DNA of 64,000 bases, from NCBI GenBank assembly GCA_028386065.3, contig JAKUCV010000288.1, positions 67,797-131,796 of the forward strand. Reading direction: 5' to 3'. Source of the DNA: Turnera subulata. Taxonomy: Eukaryota > Streptophyta > Magnoliopsida > Malpighiales > Passifloraceae. This document shows, in pieces, positions 46,484-56,769 of this stretch (positions within the stretch are counted from its first letter, which is position 1; each line of letters begins with the position of its first letter). Under the pieces are notes generated by a model that worked only from the letters and a program-made list of their open reading frames with translations, did no database searches and was not told the DNA's origin. A program made the position numbers and the translations under genes.

Positions 46484-48031
46484 TGTTAGTGTAATATGCC
46501 CAAAAGCCAATCATTGGATAATTATATATGGTCATGTATATACATTAAGGTTATTCCAATAAATATGTTTATGTGATAAACGCTTGCATATATTTATAAC
46601 CCTAGAATATCTCATATTCTTAAAATGTCCCTAGTTGATTATTATTATGGATGGGTTGTAATATTAAATTAAGACTAGCGTATGTTGAGAATTATATGAG
46701 ATTTGAATTCTATATACGGGTACAAGTTAGAAAATTTGTGGTCTGGACTGACCCGACATAAGAACACTACATGGAACGTTATATGATTGTCATTAGTGGT
46801 TCTTATATGTATTGTCCTTAGACCTGAGATCATCAAGGTTCCCAACATGTAAGTCATATACTTTGATATTACTCTTGGCTATTCGTAATTGAGTAGACCT
46901 TAGTGTAATCATTGGATATATGATATAATGTGTAGTGGGTTTTGTATGATCAAGATGGGATTCGTCCAACCCTTATAATGGGTATATTATCAGATGGGCC
47001 TCTTGATAGAGTTGAACTGTAAATGCATGGCTGTGCTCGAATTATGTGATATGGCGATACCATTAGTATCCGTTTTACACAGTTAACTCGGAGATCAAGA
47101 AACTTAGATTAAACATATACGAGATTGACTTATTCCATGTCTCGTGTTTAATCTTGACAATGTGACGAAAGGATAATGATATGTTTCCGAGGCATAATGA
47201 ATCTGTATTGATCTTGTCGTTTGGGTTGCAATTATGTGTTGCTAGACGCCGCTCATTGTTTATAATTGTAAATGAGTTTACAATTATTGCCAAACGTTAC
47301 AAGTGCCTACAGGGTCACACACTTAGAACTGTTGATTCGAGCTGGTGATTAAACCATAGTTGGACCGTGGTTCGACCATGTATTTGAGCTAGTGGTTAGA
47401 CCATGGTTGGACAATAGTTGGACCGGGTCGTTTGGGTTGGTTCGGTTCAATAGTTACCAGAATTATTGAACCTGAATTATTGTCCCAAAGGCATGAAAGG
47501 ATGTGTTGTTTTATAATTGAGTTAGTGGAGACATAATCATGTAGATGATTGTGACTAAAATATAGATAGTGGAAAATACAATTATGCATGATAAGATATA
47601 TGTATGATTGGTTGGCCATTTTCCATATTAACTAACATGTAAACATATATGTGATATATGCAAGAGTGTGTAGGATGAGCAGATTATGAGAGCTCATCAC
47701 ACAAACACATTCACAAGAGTTGTGAGAAAAACACTCTAGGCTCTCTTGCTCTCGGAAATTCTGCAGCTAGCACTGCGGTTCGAGAGTGTTCGAGTTAGTG
47801 ATCGTGAGACGGTTGCTAGCAATCATCAACGGTTCGTGTGGATACCGTAGAGGAGTCGGATTTCTGTCCGGTTCTTGCTGATTCGTATCATCAGTTGAGT
47901 GAAAGATCTCAACCAAACCAGGTACAAAATTTTTGTTATTCGGTTTACCCCGTTTCACATGGATCCTCCATTAGTTCCGCATTTTTCCGCTGCGCATATT
48001 GTCTATTTATTTGCTTGCCCGGTTACTTACA
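46484..48031 (+). mobile_element. Copia solo LTR, opposite in orientation to 30548-32060
   Basis: 1,548 bp starting TGTTAGTGTAATATGCCC and ending GGTTACTTACA, the reverse complement counterpart of the copia LTR at 30548-32060 with moderate divergence. A perfect 5-bp target duplication, CCACC, lies at 46479-46483 and 48032-48036. There is no internal sequence, so it is a solo LTR. Confidence 0.9.
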
Positions 48032-48250
48032 CCACCACCGTCCCCCTCTGCGGGCCTCCAGCGGCCGGCGGCGGCGCCTCGCCGAAAAAATGCTGGAAGG
48101 TGATTTTTGTCCCGTTTTCGCACGTGATGGTGTCCGGACAAGATATGTTGCTATTTTTCGCGCCCAGCGGAGCGATGCATGGTTTTTTTTGGTGCTTCCG
48201 CATATATTGAAACAGCACCATATATTGATTCATTCAACTAACAATTAATA
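48032..48250. other. Short GC-rich segment, unidentified
   Basis: About 150 bp much richer in G+C than its surroundings (GCGGCCGGCGGCGGCGCC and nearby). The frame 47899-48210 crosses it but begins in the solo LTR and is not convincing. It may be a remnant of a host gene or of the satellite's flank. Nothing firm can be said. Confidence 0.3.
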
Positions 48251-48371
48251 CACAGAATAGAGTTGTTACTGTGTGTAACCAAAATCAAACTTGTTGTAGC
48301 GTACTTTTAAGTATTTGCTTCAATATTCAGAATGACAATTAACCATCATTAAAACTTGGACCCATCAGAGA

Positions 48372-48612
48372 AGAACAAGCATAGCATCAAGTACGAGATA
48401 AAATGATCAAGGTCGATATTAACTTACTAAATTAGCATCCAGATTGCTAGAAAAGTTGGTGAAATCCAATGTCACTTATTACATACTACCAGAGGGTCCA
48501 GAGAGAACAAGCATAGCATCAACTATGAGAAACAATGATCAAGATCGAAATTAACTTTCTAAATTAGCATCCAGATTGCTAGAAAAGGGTCAAATCCAAT
48601 GTCACTTATTAC
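48372..48612. repeat. Tandem duplication of about 110 bp
   Basis: 48372-48485 and 48504-48612 share AGAACAAGCATAGCATCAA, AAATTAGCATCCAGATTGCT and AATCCAATGTCACTTATTAC. They lie just downstream of the LTPG-like gene, probably in or near its 3' UTR. Confidence 0.8.
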
Positions 48613-48624
48613 AGATCACAAGAG

Positions 48625-49433
48625 TCACATTAAGAAAATAACTGCTAGAGTCTCCACAAGCACCCAACCAGCATCTGCCTTCAACTTTCCTCCATCATTT
48701 CTTCTGTGTGGAAAAGATCCCGAAGAGCTGCCTTGTCTTGGTGACACTTGAACCACCGAAGAGTCTGAATTTTTTTCAGAAAAAATTAAGGAAGTAAGCA
48801 ATATGGAGAATGTCATCAATGAACGAGAAACCTAACAGAAAGGTTATATAGAATTATAGTACTTTGCTCCGGAGAAACTTATGAAGCAGGAGGAATACCG
48901 GGCAGTTGGGATCCTAATTTTAGCAAAGCACTGCAGTATTCTACTACAAAGATTGCATGCATTTTACCAGGAGAAAAGTAGCAATTTGAGTAAAGGGAAA
49001 CCCAAAAAAAAAAAACACTTCAGCGGCGGTGCTTGTGTTAGGGGTGTGCCATATATTCCCACAGGATGTCATATCTACAGTAGTGCAATATTTTGTAAAA
49101 ATTTTTACCTTGACACGGCACCCAGACACTCTCTAGGTGGCACAGAGAAACAATTTTTGCGGCAACAGTTTTGTTGCTAGGAAACTCTTTGACGTTGGAG
49201 CCGCCAAGGAGACCACAGAAACATTCAGGGTCGTCAATGGACAGATCCTCTAATTGGATACAACAATCTACGGGAGGTGCTGCTTCTGTGCTCCTAAGAA
49301 AGCCATGGCATCGTTCAACTGTTGGGATGAGGGGAGCGCAATTCTTGTTTTCCATTACCTGTGAGTTGCTTGTGGGTGTAATGGAAATGAATACCAAAAT
49401 GACCAAACTTATAGGCTTAATAAGAGAGGCCAT
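48625..49433 (-). CDS. LTPG-like lipid transfer protein (2 exons)
   Basis: Exon 1 runs 49433-49109 and exon 2 48764-48625 (154 residues). The start MASLIKPIS opens a hydrophobic signal peptide ending near TSNSQ. The mature part has the eight-cysteine motif of non-specific lipid transfer proteins: C, C, CC (VDCC), CxC (ECFC), C, C (VWVPC). The donor AAG/GTAAAA at 49109 and acceptor TTCAG at 48765 join in phase 1. Exon 2 adds a Ser/Pro/Gly-rich stretch and a hydrophobic end (WVLVETLAVIFLM) that looks like a GPI-anchor signal, so the protein would sit on the outer face of the plasma membrane and may carry cuticular or other lipids. It is short for an LTPG but apparently intact. An upstream Met at 49478 is less likely because it precedes the signal peptide. 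Confidence 0.75.
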
Positions 49434-49502
49434 TTGTTCTTGGTCAGAGCAATGGTTTTGCTTCTTTTTTTTGTCCAAAATGGTTTTGCTTTATGCAAGA
49501 AC

Positions 49503-49509
49503 TATATAG
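49503..49509 (-). promoter_or_regulatory. Putative TATA box of LTPG-like gene
   Basis: The minus strand reads CCTATATAGTTC, about 70 bp upstream of the chosen start codon at 49433, leaving a 5' UTR of about 40 bp. Confidence 0.5.
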
Positions 49510-49559
49510 GATGAAATTGCTTTCCAAAATAAATGAATTACTTGTTTTTGCACATATTT

Positions 49560-50179
49560 CCACTTAACTACCAAACTCATGGTATTTATACTTCTCCAAA
49601 CTCATAATATTTGTACTTCTTCTGGAAGGTACTTTGGACCTTCAATTGCAGTTAAGAGCTTTCTACCAAATATATCGCCAAATTTCAAGTCCATGCCATG
49701 TCATATTTTTAAATTTTTAAATCTCAAATTCCATGCCCTTTCAGATAATGCAAATAAAAAAGTCTATTGTAAAAGGGAGGCACAAGGCAACCGTACGGGG
49801 CAACTAAGGGAGGCAAACCCCCACCCCCACCCCCGGCCAAACTTTCTGCTTCCAAAACCACGAGAAATGGACATATGGGCCAATGCAGCCAGTTTGTGGC
49901 ATGCGTGGAACACATGCATCGGTACGGGGTCAGCCCCCTGCCGTGACCGGCAAAGGGCGAAGGGGGGTCGAGCATCGCATTCGACTTCCACCGTAGTGGG
50001 TAAGCAAGACAGGAACCGAGCGTCACCACCAAAGAAGTTTCGGGGGCTTGCAATTGAAGGGATTGCGAGAAAGCATGGAGCCTACATTCACAAACAATCC
50101 TAACACCACTCATGCACTTGCCATTATGATGCCACAATCTTGCGGGCCAGACCTCAATCTTGCGGTGCCCGCAGTGTAG
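49560..50179. other. Unassigned region with a long but unconvincing ORF
   Basis: The plus frame 49579-50103 (174 residues) has no known domain. Its second half (RASPPKKFRGLAIEGIARKHGAYIHKQ when read in two parts) does look protein-like and may be a remnant of a repeat-borne ORF. I cannot identify it. Confidence 0.3.
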
Positions 50180-50677
50180 CGCGCCCAGCCCCAAGCAGTC
50201 CTCCCCCTATAGAGCAATAGAGACTTTTCTGGGCTGGGCACCACTACACATCAATATGTCTGAACTGCTCCACAGCCCCCCCCCCCCCCCCCCACCCCCC
50301 CCCCCCCCCCCCTTAAAATCTTCACTTCTTCGAGTTTTGAGATTAAATTTTGTACACACACCAGAAACCATCCAATCTAACTACCTGTAAAATTTTAGAA
50401 TTTTCTGAGACGTGGAACTGCCACTTTTGATTTCTGGAAAATTTAAAATTCTGTAAATCGGGGAAAATGGAAAAGCCCTTCAAACAAGCTCAAAATGGGC
50501 GGGGAAGGCACCCAAAAATCATCATAAATCATCCCCATATTTGTGGAATCGTCTTAGGTTGGAGTTGCACGGGTAGATTTGGAGATAGCTCGGGAGCGCT
50601 CGTTCTAAGGGCCAATTGGCGCGCCCACTGTGCCCATTGGCTCGCCAATGGCGGCTACTATAGGCCAATTGGCTCGC
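50180..50677 (-). repeat. Inverted single copy of the satellite boundary unit
   Basis: Reverse complement of the last satellite unit plus its flank (about 38510-38860): shared blocks include CAGTTCAGACAT, TGGTGCCCAGCC, AAGTCTCTA and GCTCTATAGGGGG. At 50276-50312 it carries a C tract of 18 C, one A, 18 C, where the array copy has only six G (38765-38770). Confidence 0.75.
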
Positions 50678-52349
50678 TGATAGCTGCCCGCAAGTATACA
50701 GGGTTGTTGTAGCAGACAAGGTCCTCTCACAGGGATCTTAGCTAAGTACTACTTAACCAAGCAATTTGTGATTATCTAGAGGAATCGAAGCTTGAGAGGA
50801 ATTGACGTTTGAAAAAAAAGAACTAAAGTGAGTAGAAACAAGATTAAAATCAATAATATAAAGTATCTAGGACTTCGGGGAATTCCTTGCCAATATTTCC
50901 ACACAATTAAGCTTCGCATAAGTAGACTATGCACTGTCACCATATAGCTAGCCTACATAAAATCTATTAATTAAAGTCTGAAATTAAACTTTTTTAAAAG
51001 AATCAGAAATTCTAAACTAGATCGATAGCCTACTCTCACAGTGCCATAAAATCCCTTCCTAACTTATTTCCACTATCCATTTGCCAGTGATAAAATAAAC
51101 TAAGAGCATTAAGAAATTTCTCTACTTATTCTCCAATAAAAAGCACGCCTCCCTCGAGGTCGGTTTTTATAGCCCGGTTTATGTTTTTCTATAGGTAAAC
51201 GACGTTGTCACTTAATGTTCGCCTATTATGGATTTATGTTTATTGGTAATCAGGCAACTAACATAGTTAAGTTTCATAAACCGAATTAAAGAAGATTAAA
51301 ATCAGAAAGTAATACCATAATTAAATAAGCATGGAAACATTAACAAGTTCATCCCCTAATCCTAGACAAGAATTTTAGCAAGACATAAAGAAAACAACAA
51401 ACACTTGGAAACAATTCATCATATTGAATTCAAGGTAGAAAATAAATTAAAAGAATAAATAAACCAACCTTGAACAAAGTAGGAGAGAACTTCCAAGCTA
51501 AAATACTTTCCAAAGTGCCATAGCTTAAATTCTAATGTTTACAAGAAGCCAAAAGCTGAAAGGAAATTCTAAGCTAACTAATGCTACTTTTTTTTTGTGT
51601 TTTGCCGAATGTAGAAAGCCAAGACGAGCTTGATGCCTTGTTCCTTGCTTGTCATGTCTTTTATAGTAGGAGCGGACCATCCTGGGTGGGTGGAAATGAA
51701 TGTAGGTGGCGCCAAAAGTAGAGCATGTGTGGCTCCTCACTTTTGCGCCAAAAATAGGAAGTGGAGGACCACTTCTTCCCTCCAAAATTAGCAACCAGGT
51801 CCAACTCCTTCCCTCCATTTTCCATGCAATGTGAGTATTGTCCTTGTTTCATGCATGAGGCGCCACATCACTTGGACTAATTCCCTTGGATGATATCAGC
51901 AAACAAGAGCCTCAAACTAAGCAGAATTGGGTGTGCTCTCACGTGATGGGTTCTTCAAAGTTTAGGCTTCTTCACTCCTTTGTTCCTTTCCTCTCCACCA
52001 TGGGCTTTGGGGTACCATAAATGGGTCCATCATGAAACTGGGCCACTCTTGTATGGATCCTTGGCCCAAGTCCAGGGAGGCTTTGTCCGGTCTGTCACGT
52101 GTCCACAGGTTGCCCATGCTGAAACAATTCACATGTGCAGCCTGTGCTGGAACTGCCCATTTTGTCCAAAAAAGTCCAGCTTCTATTTCCAAAATCTATA
52201 AAACTTGTAAAAACCTGAAAAAAAGGAAATATAAAGATGAAAGGGAGAAAAATACTAAAAACAAGATGGAATAATAAAATAAACAATATTTTGTAAGCTA
52301 AAAGCTATTGAAAAGACCCGTGAAAAGAGTGCAAAATGCGCACTCGTCA
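50678..52349 (-). mobile_element. Gypsy LTR (1.67 kb) with adjoining polypurine tract
   Basis: TG...CA ends: minus TGACGAGTGCGC...GGGCAGCTATCA. Directly outside the right end the minus strand reads ATGTTTGGGGTGG, a purine tract like those before the 3' LTR of Tat/Athila-type gypsy elements, and CCGCAAGTATACAGG near the left end is also typical of such LTRs. No pol remains beyond about 150 bp, so this is a 3' LTR with a scrap of interior. No second LTR copy is in the window, so the ends are inferred. Confidence 0.55.
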
Positions 52350-52554
52350 CCACCCCAAACATAAGATTTTGCTTGTCCCCAAATAATTATCATGAAAAAA
52401 TGGGATGGAAACGTCTTCCTCATTGGAGTCATTGGACCCTAACCGGCCAAAGTTACATGTGAAACCTCCAAAAAATCACGAACGAGTCCCAGGATCCAAC
52501 CTACATTCATTCCTTCTCGGCCATGAATCGAGTTAATATATATTGTTTCTGTAA

Positions 52555-53208
52555 CCTGCACAACATATCCACTATGGTATAAGATGATACAGAGATAGCT
52601 TGAAAGCCATTAATTATCACCATGAAAGCACTTAACATTACTCGGAAATTATGCAAGAATAAGAATGCAACTCTCCTCTTTAGAAAATAGATATTCAAAA
52701 CCAACATTAATGACATCCACCAAGGGCCAAACAGAAGAAACAATTACCAAAAGTGTGTCCTCAAACTGAGCACTGTGCTTGCCATCAGCAGTGACTGCCG
52801 TCCATCCATCAGGCCACATCCGTTCACGCCACAGCTGCTTAGCATAGGTTACATAGAGGATGTCATGTAATTAAAGTTAAACAACTGATAAACTACCTGC
52901 ATTGACCATGGGCTCAATGGTGAAGGTTTGTCCAGCCTTCATCACACCAACTGCTTTATTTTCTGCTTGGGTTTAAAGAATAATTGACTAACAAACCTCA
53001 AAACAATAACTAAAAACACAGAATGTTACTAGAATTATATTGGCAGCTTTTCATTTTCGACAATGTAGAAGTCTGAAACAAGGATGAACTTCAATGTAAA
53101 CAGTGATGTAATATTAAGGTCCGACTGACTTAGGATACTTCCATAATGTAGAATATCTGGCTCACAGTGGAAGAGTTCTCCAATACCATGACCGCAATAT
53201 GATTTGAC
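52555..53208 (-). pseudogene. MAP1A: Methionine aminopeptidase 1 gene remnant
   Basis: Three minus-strand exons match type 1 methionine aminopeptidase, which removes the first Met from new proteins. 53208-53139 reads VKSYCGHGIGELFHCEPD, with the metal-binding His of GHGIG. 52962-52897 reads NKAVGVMKAGQTFTIEPMVN, with the Glu ligand in IEP, joined in phase by a good donor (GGAA/GTATCC) and acceptor (AAGCAG). 52834-52748 reads [20 protein letters not shown], with the last Glu ligand. A fourth exon may start at 52555 (VTET) but then departs from the family. Exon 2 ends in phase 1 while exon 3 opens in phase 0, so two bases seem lost at the junction. The N-terminal two thirds were not found upstream, where a hAT element sits at 53372. 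The cytosolic 1A type is my best guess. Confidence 0.65.
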
Positions 53209-53371
53209 CTGTTCTCGATCGGAAAAAAAAAAAGAAGAAAAACAACCAAAATTATGACTAACTATATCCACATGAGTCATCTGCCAGTAGTCATATGCCT
53301 TAATTTTGAATTGACTAACTAAACTGTTCAATACCCTAGCCCAAAGTTCTCCACTCTCCCCTAGTCTTCAG

Positions 53372-54591
53372 TAGGGGTGAGCAAAAAATCCGAATGGATC
53401 CGTACCGAAAAGAGGAAATCCGAACTGTTCCGTAACGAAACGGAATGGAATCCGAATTGTTCCGTAACGAAACGGAATGGAATCCGAACTGTTTGATGAG
53501 AAATGGAACGGAATGGAGTTTTAAACCGAAAATCCGTGGAGCTCCGATTTTTAATAAACTTGATATTTTTAGCTGGTAGGTTAAGTGTGTAATAAACTTG
53601 ATATTTTTCGCTCTTATTTTATTTTCATAACAAATTACTTAATAATTTTTGTACATTATTTTAAATATAAATTATACCAGGATTTTATAAATATTATTTT
53701 GAGTACCAAATAAGTAAATATGGTTATCATATAAAACTTTAAAAAATATATCAAAAATTGTATTATTTTTATACAAATGTATTAAATAATATTTTTATTA
53801 TAATAATGTTATAAAATAATTTTGTAAATTTTATAAATAGAAGTGTTTAAGTTGCAAATGCATGGTTTAATGTAGTTTTGTAAAAAACGACCTGGTTTGA
53901 AATGAGCTTATAGAAAATTGCTAACTAGCTAATAAGCAAATAAAAATATAATTTAGAATTTAGAGTGTTACAAGACTACGAAGGTATGATTAGCCGATTA
54001 CTTATTTATCCAGCTAATAGGAAAAAAAAGTTAAAAAAAAATCCTACAACTAAGAAACTAAGAGTATAACATTGGTAACAGTATTATATTATGTGTATTA
54101 AAATAATTTTACATAATGACTTACTCTTCTATTATTTGGTGTATATATAAAGATTATAAGTTATTTTGAATTCATTATCGAGGAGTCTTTTTTGTGTATA
54201 TTTTATTACTGAATTATTTTTTCTTATATTTCTCTAATTCGGTATGAAATTCATGTATTATATGTATGTTATTTGCATATTTGGTTTAGTTTTTTCATTA
54301 TTTTTCCAACTATGGTTTTATAAAAATTCCTAAAATCTGTAAGATCCGCTCCGAAAATCAGAAAATTATTGTTCCGTGGAGATCCAAAAATCCGTAAAAT
54401 CCGTACGGAATTTATGGTCTCCGAAAATTATGAAGGTCCGAGAATTACAAATGGAATGGAGTACCATAAGACAGGAACCGAAGTCTGAGAATTACAAATG
54501 GAATGGAGTACCGTAAGACAGGAACCGAAATATTTGGAGCTCCGTTCCGAAACTGGTATTTGGTACGGAGACTGTACCGTGCTCACCTCTA
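53372..54591. mobile_element. Non-autonomous hAT-like element (1.2 kb)
   Basis: Terminal inverted repeats TAGGGGTGAGC and GCTCACCTCTA, flanked by a perfect 8-bp target duplication GTCTTCAG (53364-53371, 54592-54599), which is the hAT signature. Near both ends there are many short subterminal motifs (TCCGAA, CCGTAACGAAACGG, AATCCGTA), the usual transposase binding pattern. The core is AT-rich with no transposase ORF. Confidence 0.85.
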
Positions 54592-54599
54592 GTCTTCAG

Positions 54600-55960
54600 G
54601 CAATTTCGGCATGTAATTTATCGGCAAGGACTATCCCTTACAATCTGCTGATAGGATACCTAAGTATCTAAAACAAACAGTTTTGTTAAATAAGGAGCTT
54701 ATAGTTGCGAAAATAACCAATGATTTACAATCTATCATTAATTAAAGATCTGTATTATACAACCAAAGATGCTTGATTATCTAACACTAGGTAATATAAA
54801 CCACCAGCCTTTTGATATTTTTCTTAATAAATATGTAAATAATCAACCCCCTACCTACATTCTGGGACTTCCCAAACACCGGAGTTGGGGTGCACAGTCT
54901 CCGGTGTTGCCTCTTGGCATCAGCAAACTATCCACCAACTGTCCCTAGTTTAAATGGAGATTGTAAGGACTATTATCTTTTAGTCCTTACATTTTTCAGT
55001 TGTAAGCACTTTGTTGGGGAGTTGCGGTGAAGATATGTCTGAAAAAGGTGGCCATTAGAATATCTGCGGCAAATTGGTATTAAGCTAGAAAGGCTATACG
55101 TGATATATCCCAATGCATTATTTCTACCTACTATGACTTGGCCATGGCACATTTTGCCTTAACAAGACTTGATTGAGAGCACCGAAAGCAAGCCTCCAAT
55201 TGTACTTTGAGCCAGATTCTGGTGTCCGACTCCTTGCAACGTCGGAGGCATGCGTTATCAAATGGAAGATTACACAAATATCCGTGCGTGTTAACAACTT
55301 GTCACTTATTTAGAACTAGTCCAAATAAGTCCAGTTCAGGCACTTCCCAACTTCCATGGCCTAATAACATCCAAAATTATTGTTCCTCCAGTAGGTCTCA
55401 ACTCTCCAACTATGGTACGTACGGTTTGGAGGTCCTGGAGGTCATATGTGGGTAACCTGGCCTGGATTAGCAATAGATTAGTTTCAAACAGATATGTAGT
55501 ACATGATCTTTGTCATTTACCAAGTGGAGGCCATTGGCCGAGCCAATGGCGGTCAAAGCAGGCCAATGGCCGAGCCAATGGAGAGAATAAACTAGGTTGA
55601 ATTCATAGAAGATGTGTCTGGAAAAGGTAGTCAACTTGGTTGATCAGCATCAGCATCTACTCCAACTATCGGCGGAAGATCTTCAGAGATACGATATCAT
55701 ATTACAGCTATATAAAAATTCCAAATAGGCGCATAGCTAGTTAGCAGGTTGAGGTCTCGTTCGTATATATTGGATAGAAAACTGGTGTATTGTAATTTCT
55801 TCCTGCTATTGGAGCTTAATCAGTTAGAAGATGCTTCAATTTGATGCACGTAGGTATTTCCCAAATATATAATTATGTTTCTAGCAGAATTAAGTGGGCC
55901 ACGATTTGGTTACAAGGGAATAGTTTACCTTATTACCCACTACTCTGTGATGTGGGTTGA
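54600..55960. other. Spacer with small inverted repeat and CCAATGGC motifs
   Basis: No gene was recognised. A 10-bp inverted repeat (AACACCGGAG and CTCCGGTGTT) lies at 54875-54908. At 55529-55580 a cluster of GGCCATTGG/CCAATGGC motifs resembles the short repeat of the satellite. The frame 55207-55455 is probably not coding. Confidence 0.4.
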
Positions 55961-55965
55961 CAATA

Positions 55966-56769
55966 TGTGAACACTCAAATTTAGCCACTAATTTATTTTA
56001 TTGGATATTATTGTGTTTTCGGACATTAATTTGACATAGAAATTCAATAAATAAATTAGTGGACAATCCATACACTTAGAACAAATTTCTTAACTTTGCC
56101 CGCAAGAATCAGAATAAAATAAGAATTAATGAAGTGCAAGTTACGAGTTACAAAAGAGGAAAAGCACCCACTTGGAGTGCAAGACAAGGACTTTATTTCC
56201 AATCTGATCTAAGAGCTCCAAACCGACCTATGGACGAAATTGAGCACTATATATATGTCCCTAGGGTTTACAGAGGAGTGGGGCTGCATCGTTGGGTAGT
56301 GGTATAACCCTCGATACTCTCTTGATTTGATTTGTTTTGTTAATTCCTATTGCTTTTCTCTCTAAGATCTCACGTGGTGCTGCTCTAGTTGTGTTTTCTT
56401 ACTAGTTTTTACAGAGAAGAAGTGGAATTATAGGGCTTAGGAGCAATCAATTGCAATCCCGGAGCCAAGAACTCGAAGAACTCGCGCATAAGCTCCTGCA
56501 GCGTGCAGTTACACATGCACACATGCATGAGACACTTTTATCGCTTAAATTGAATACTATTTCACCCAAGCGTGGATGGGGTGCCTCATACCTTCTTATC
56601 CATGACGAACTCCCGAGTCTGGCTTCTTTGGTTAGCAAATTTGGTTGCTTTGTGGGTATAAGGAGTTATCTTTGGTTTTTTCCGAGTTTTTCCATGTGAA
56701 TAAAACTTGTGGCGACTCCATCAATCATAGGTGAGAAGGGCAAAGGGATATTTGGTCCTGGTTCTCACA
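55966..56769 (+). mobile_element. Probable solo LTR (804 bp)
   Basis: Ends TGTGAACACTC and GGTTCTCACA with flanks CAATA (55961-55965) and CAATC (56770-56774), a possible 5-bp duplication with one mismatch. A TATA-like ACTATATATATG is near 56247, and the end CCTGGTTCTCACA resembles known plant gypsy LTR ends. No second copy is in the window to confirm it. Confidence 0.45.

Noticed and set aside
47838..48248. ORF of 136 residues running out of the copia solo LTR
   Set aside because: It crosses the LTR boundary and target duplication, so it cannot be an ancestral gene, and no domain is visible.
49579..50103. 174-residue plus-strand ORF as a real gene
   Set aside because: No recognisable domain and mixed-quality sequence. 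Kept only as an unassigned region.
50160..50390. ORF with a polyproline run
   Set aside because: It is created by the C18-A-C18 tract and has no domain.
55529..55580. GGCCATTGG/CCAATGGC cluster as a regulatory NF-Y array
   Set aside because: It resembles the satellite's short repeat and is far from any supported gene. A relic of that repeat is simpler.
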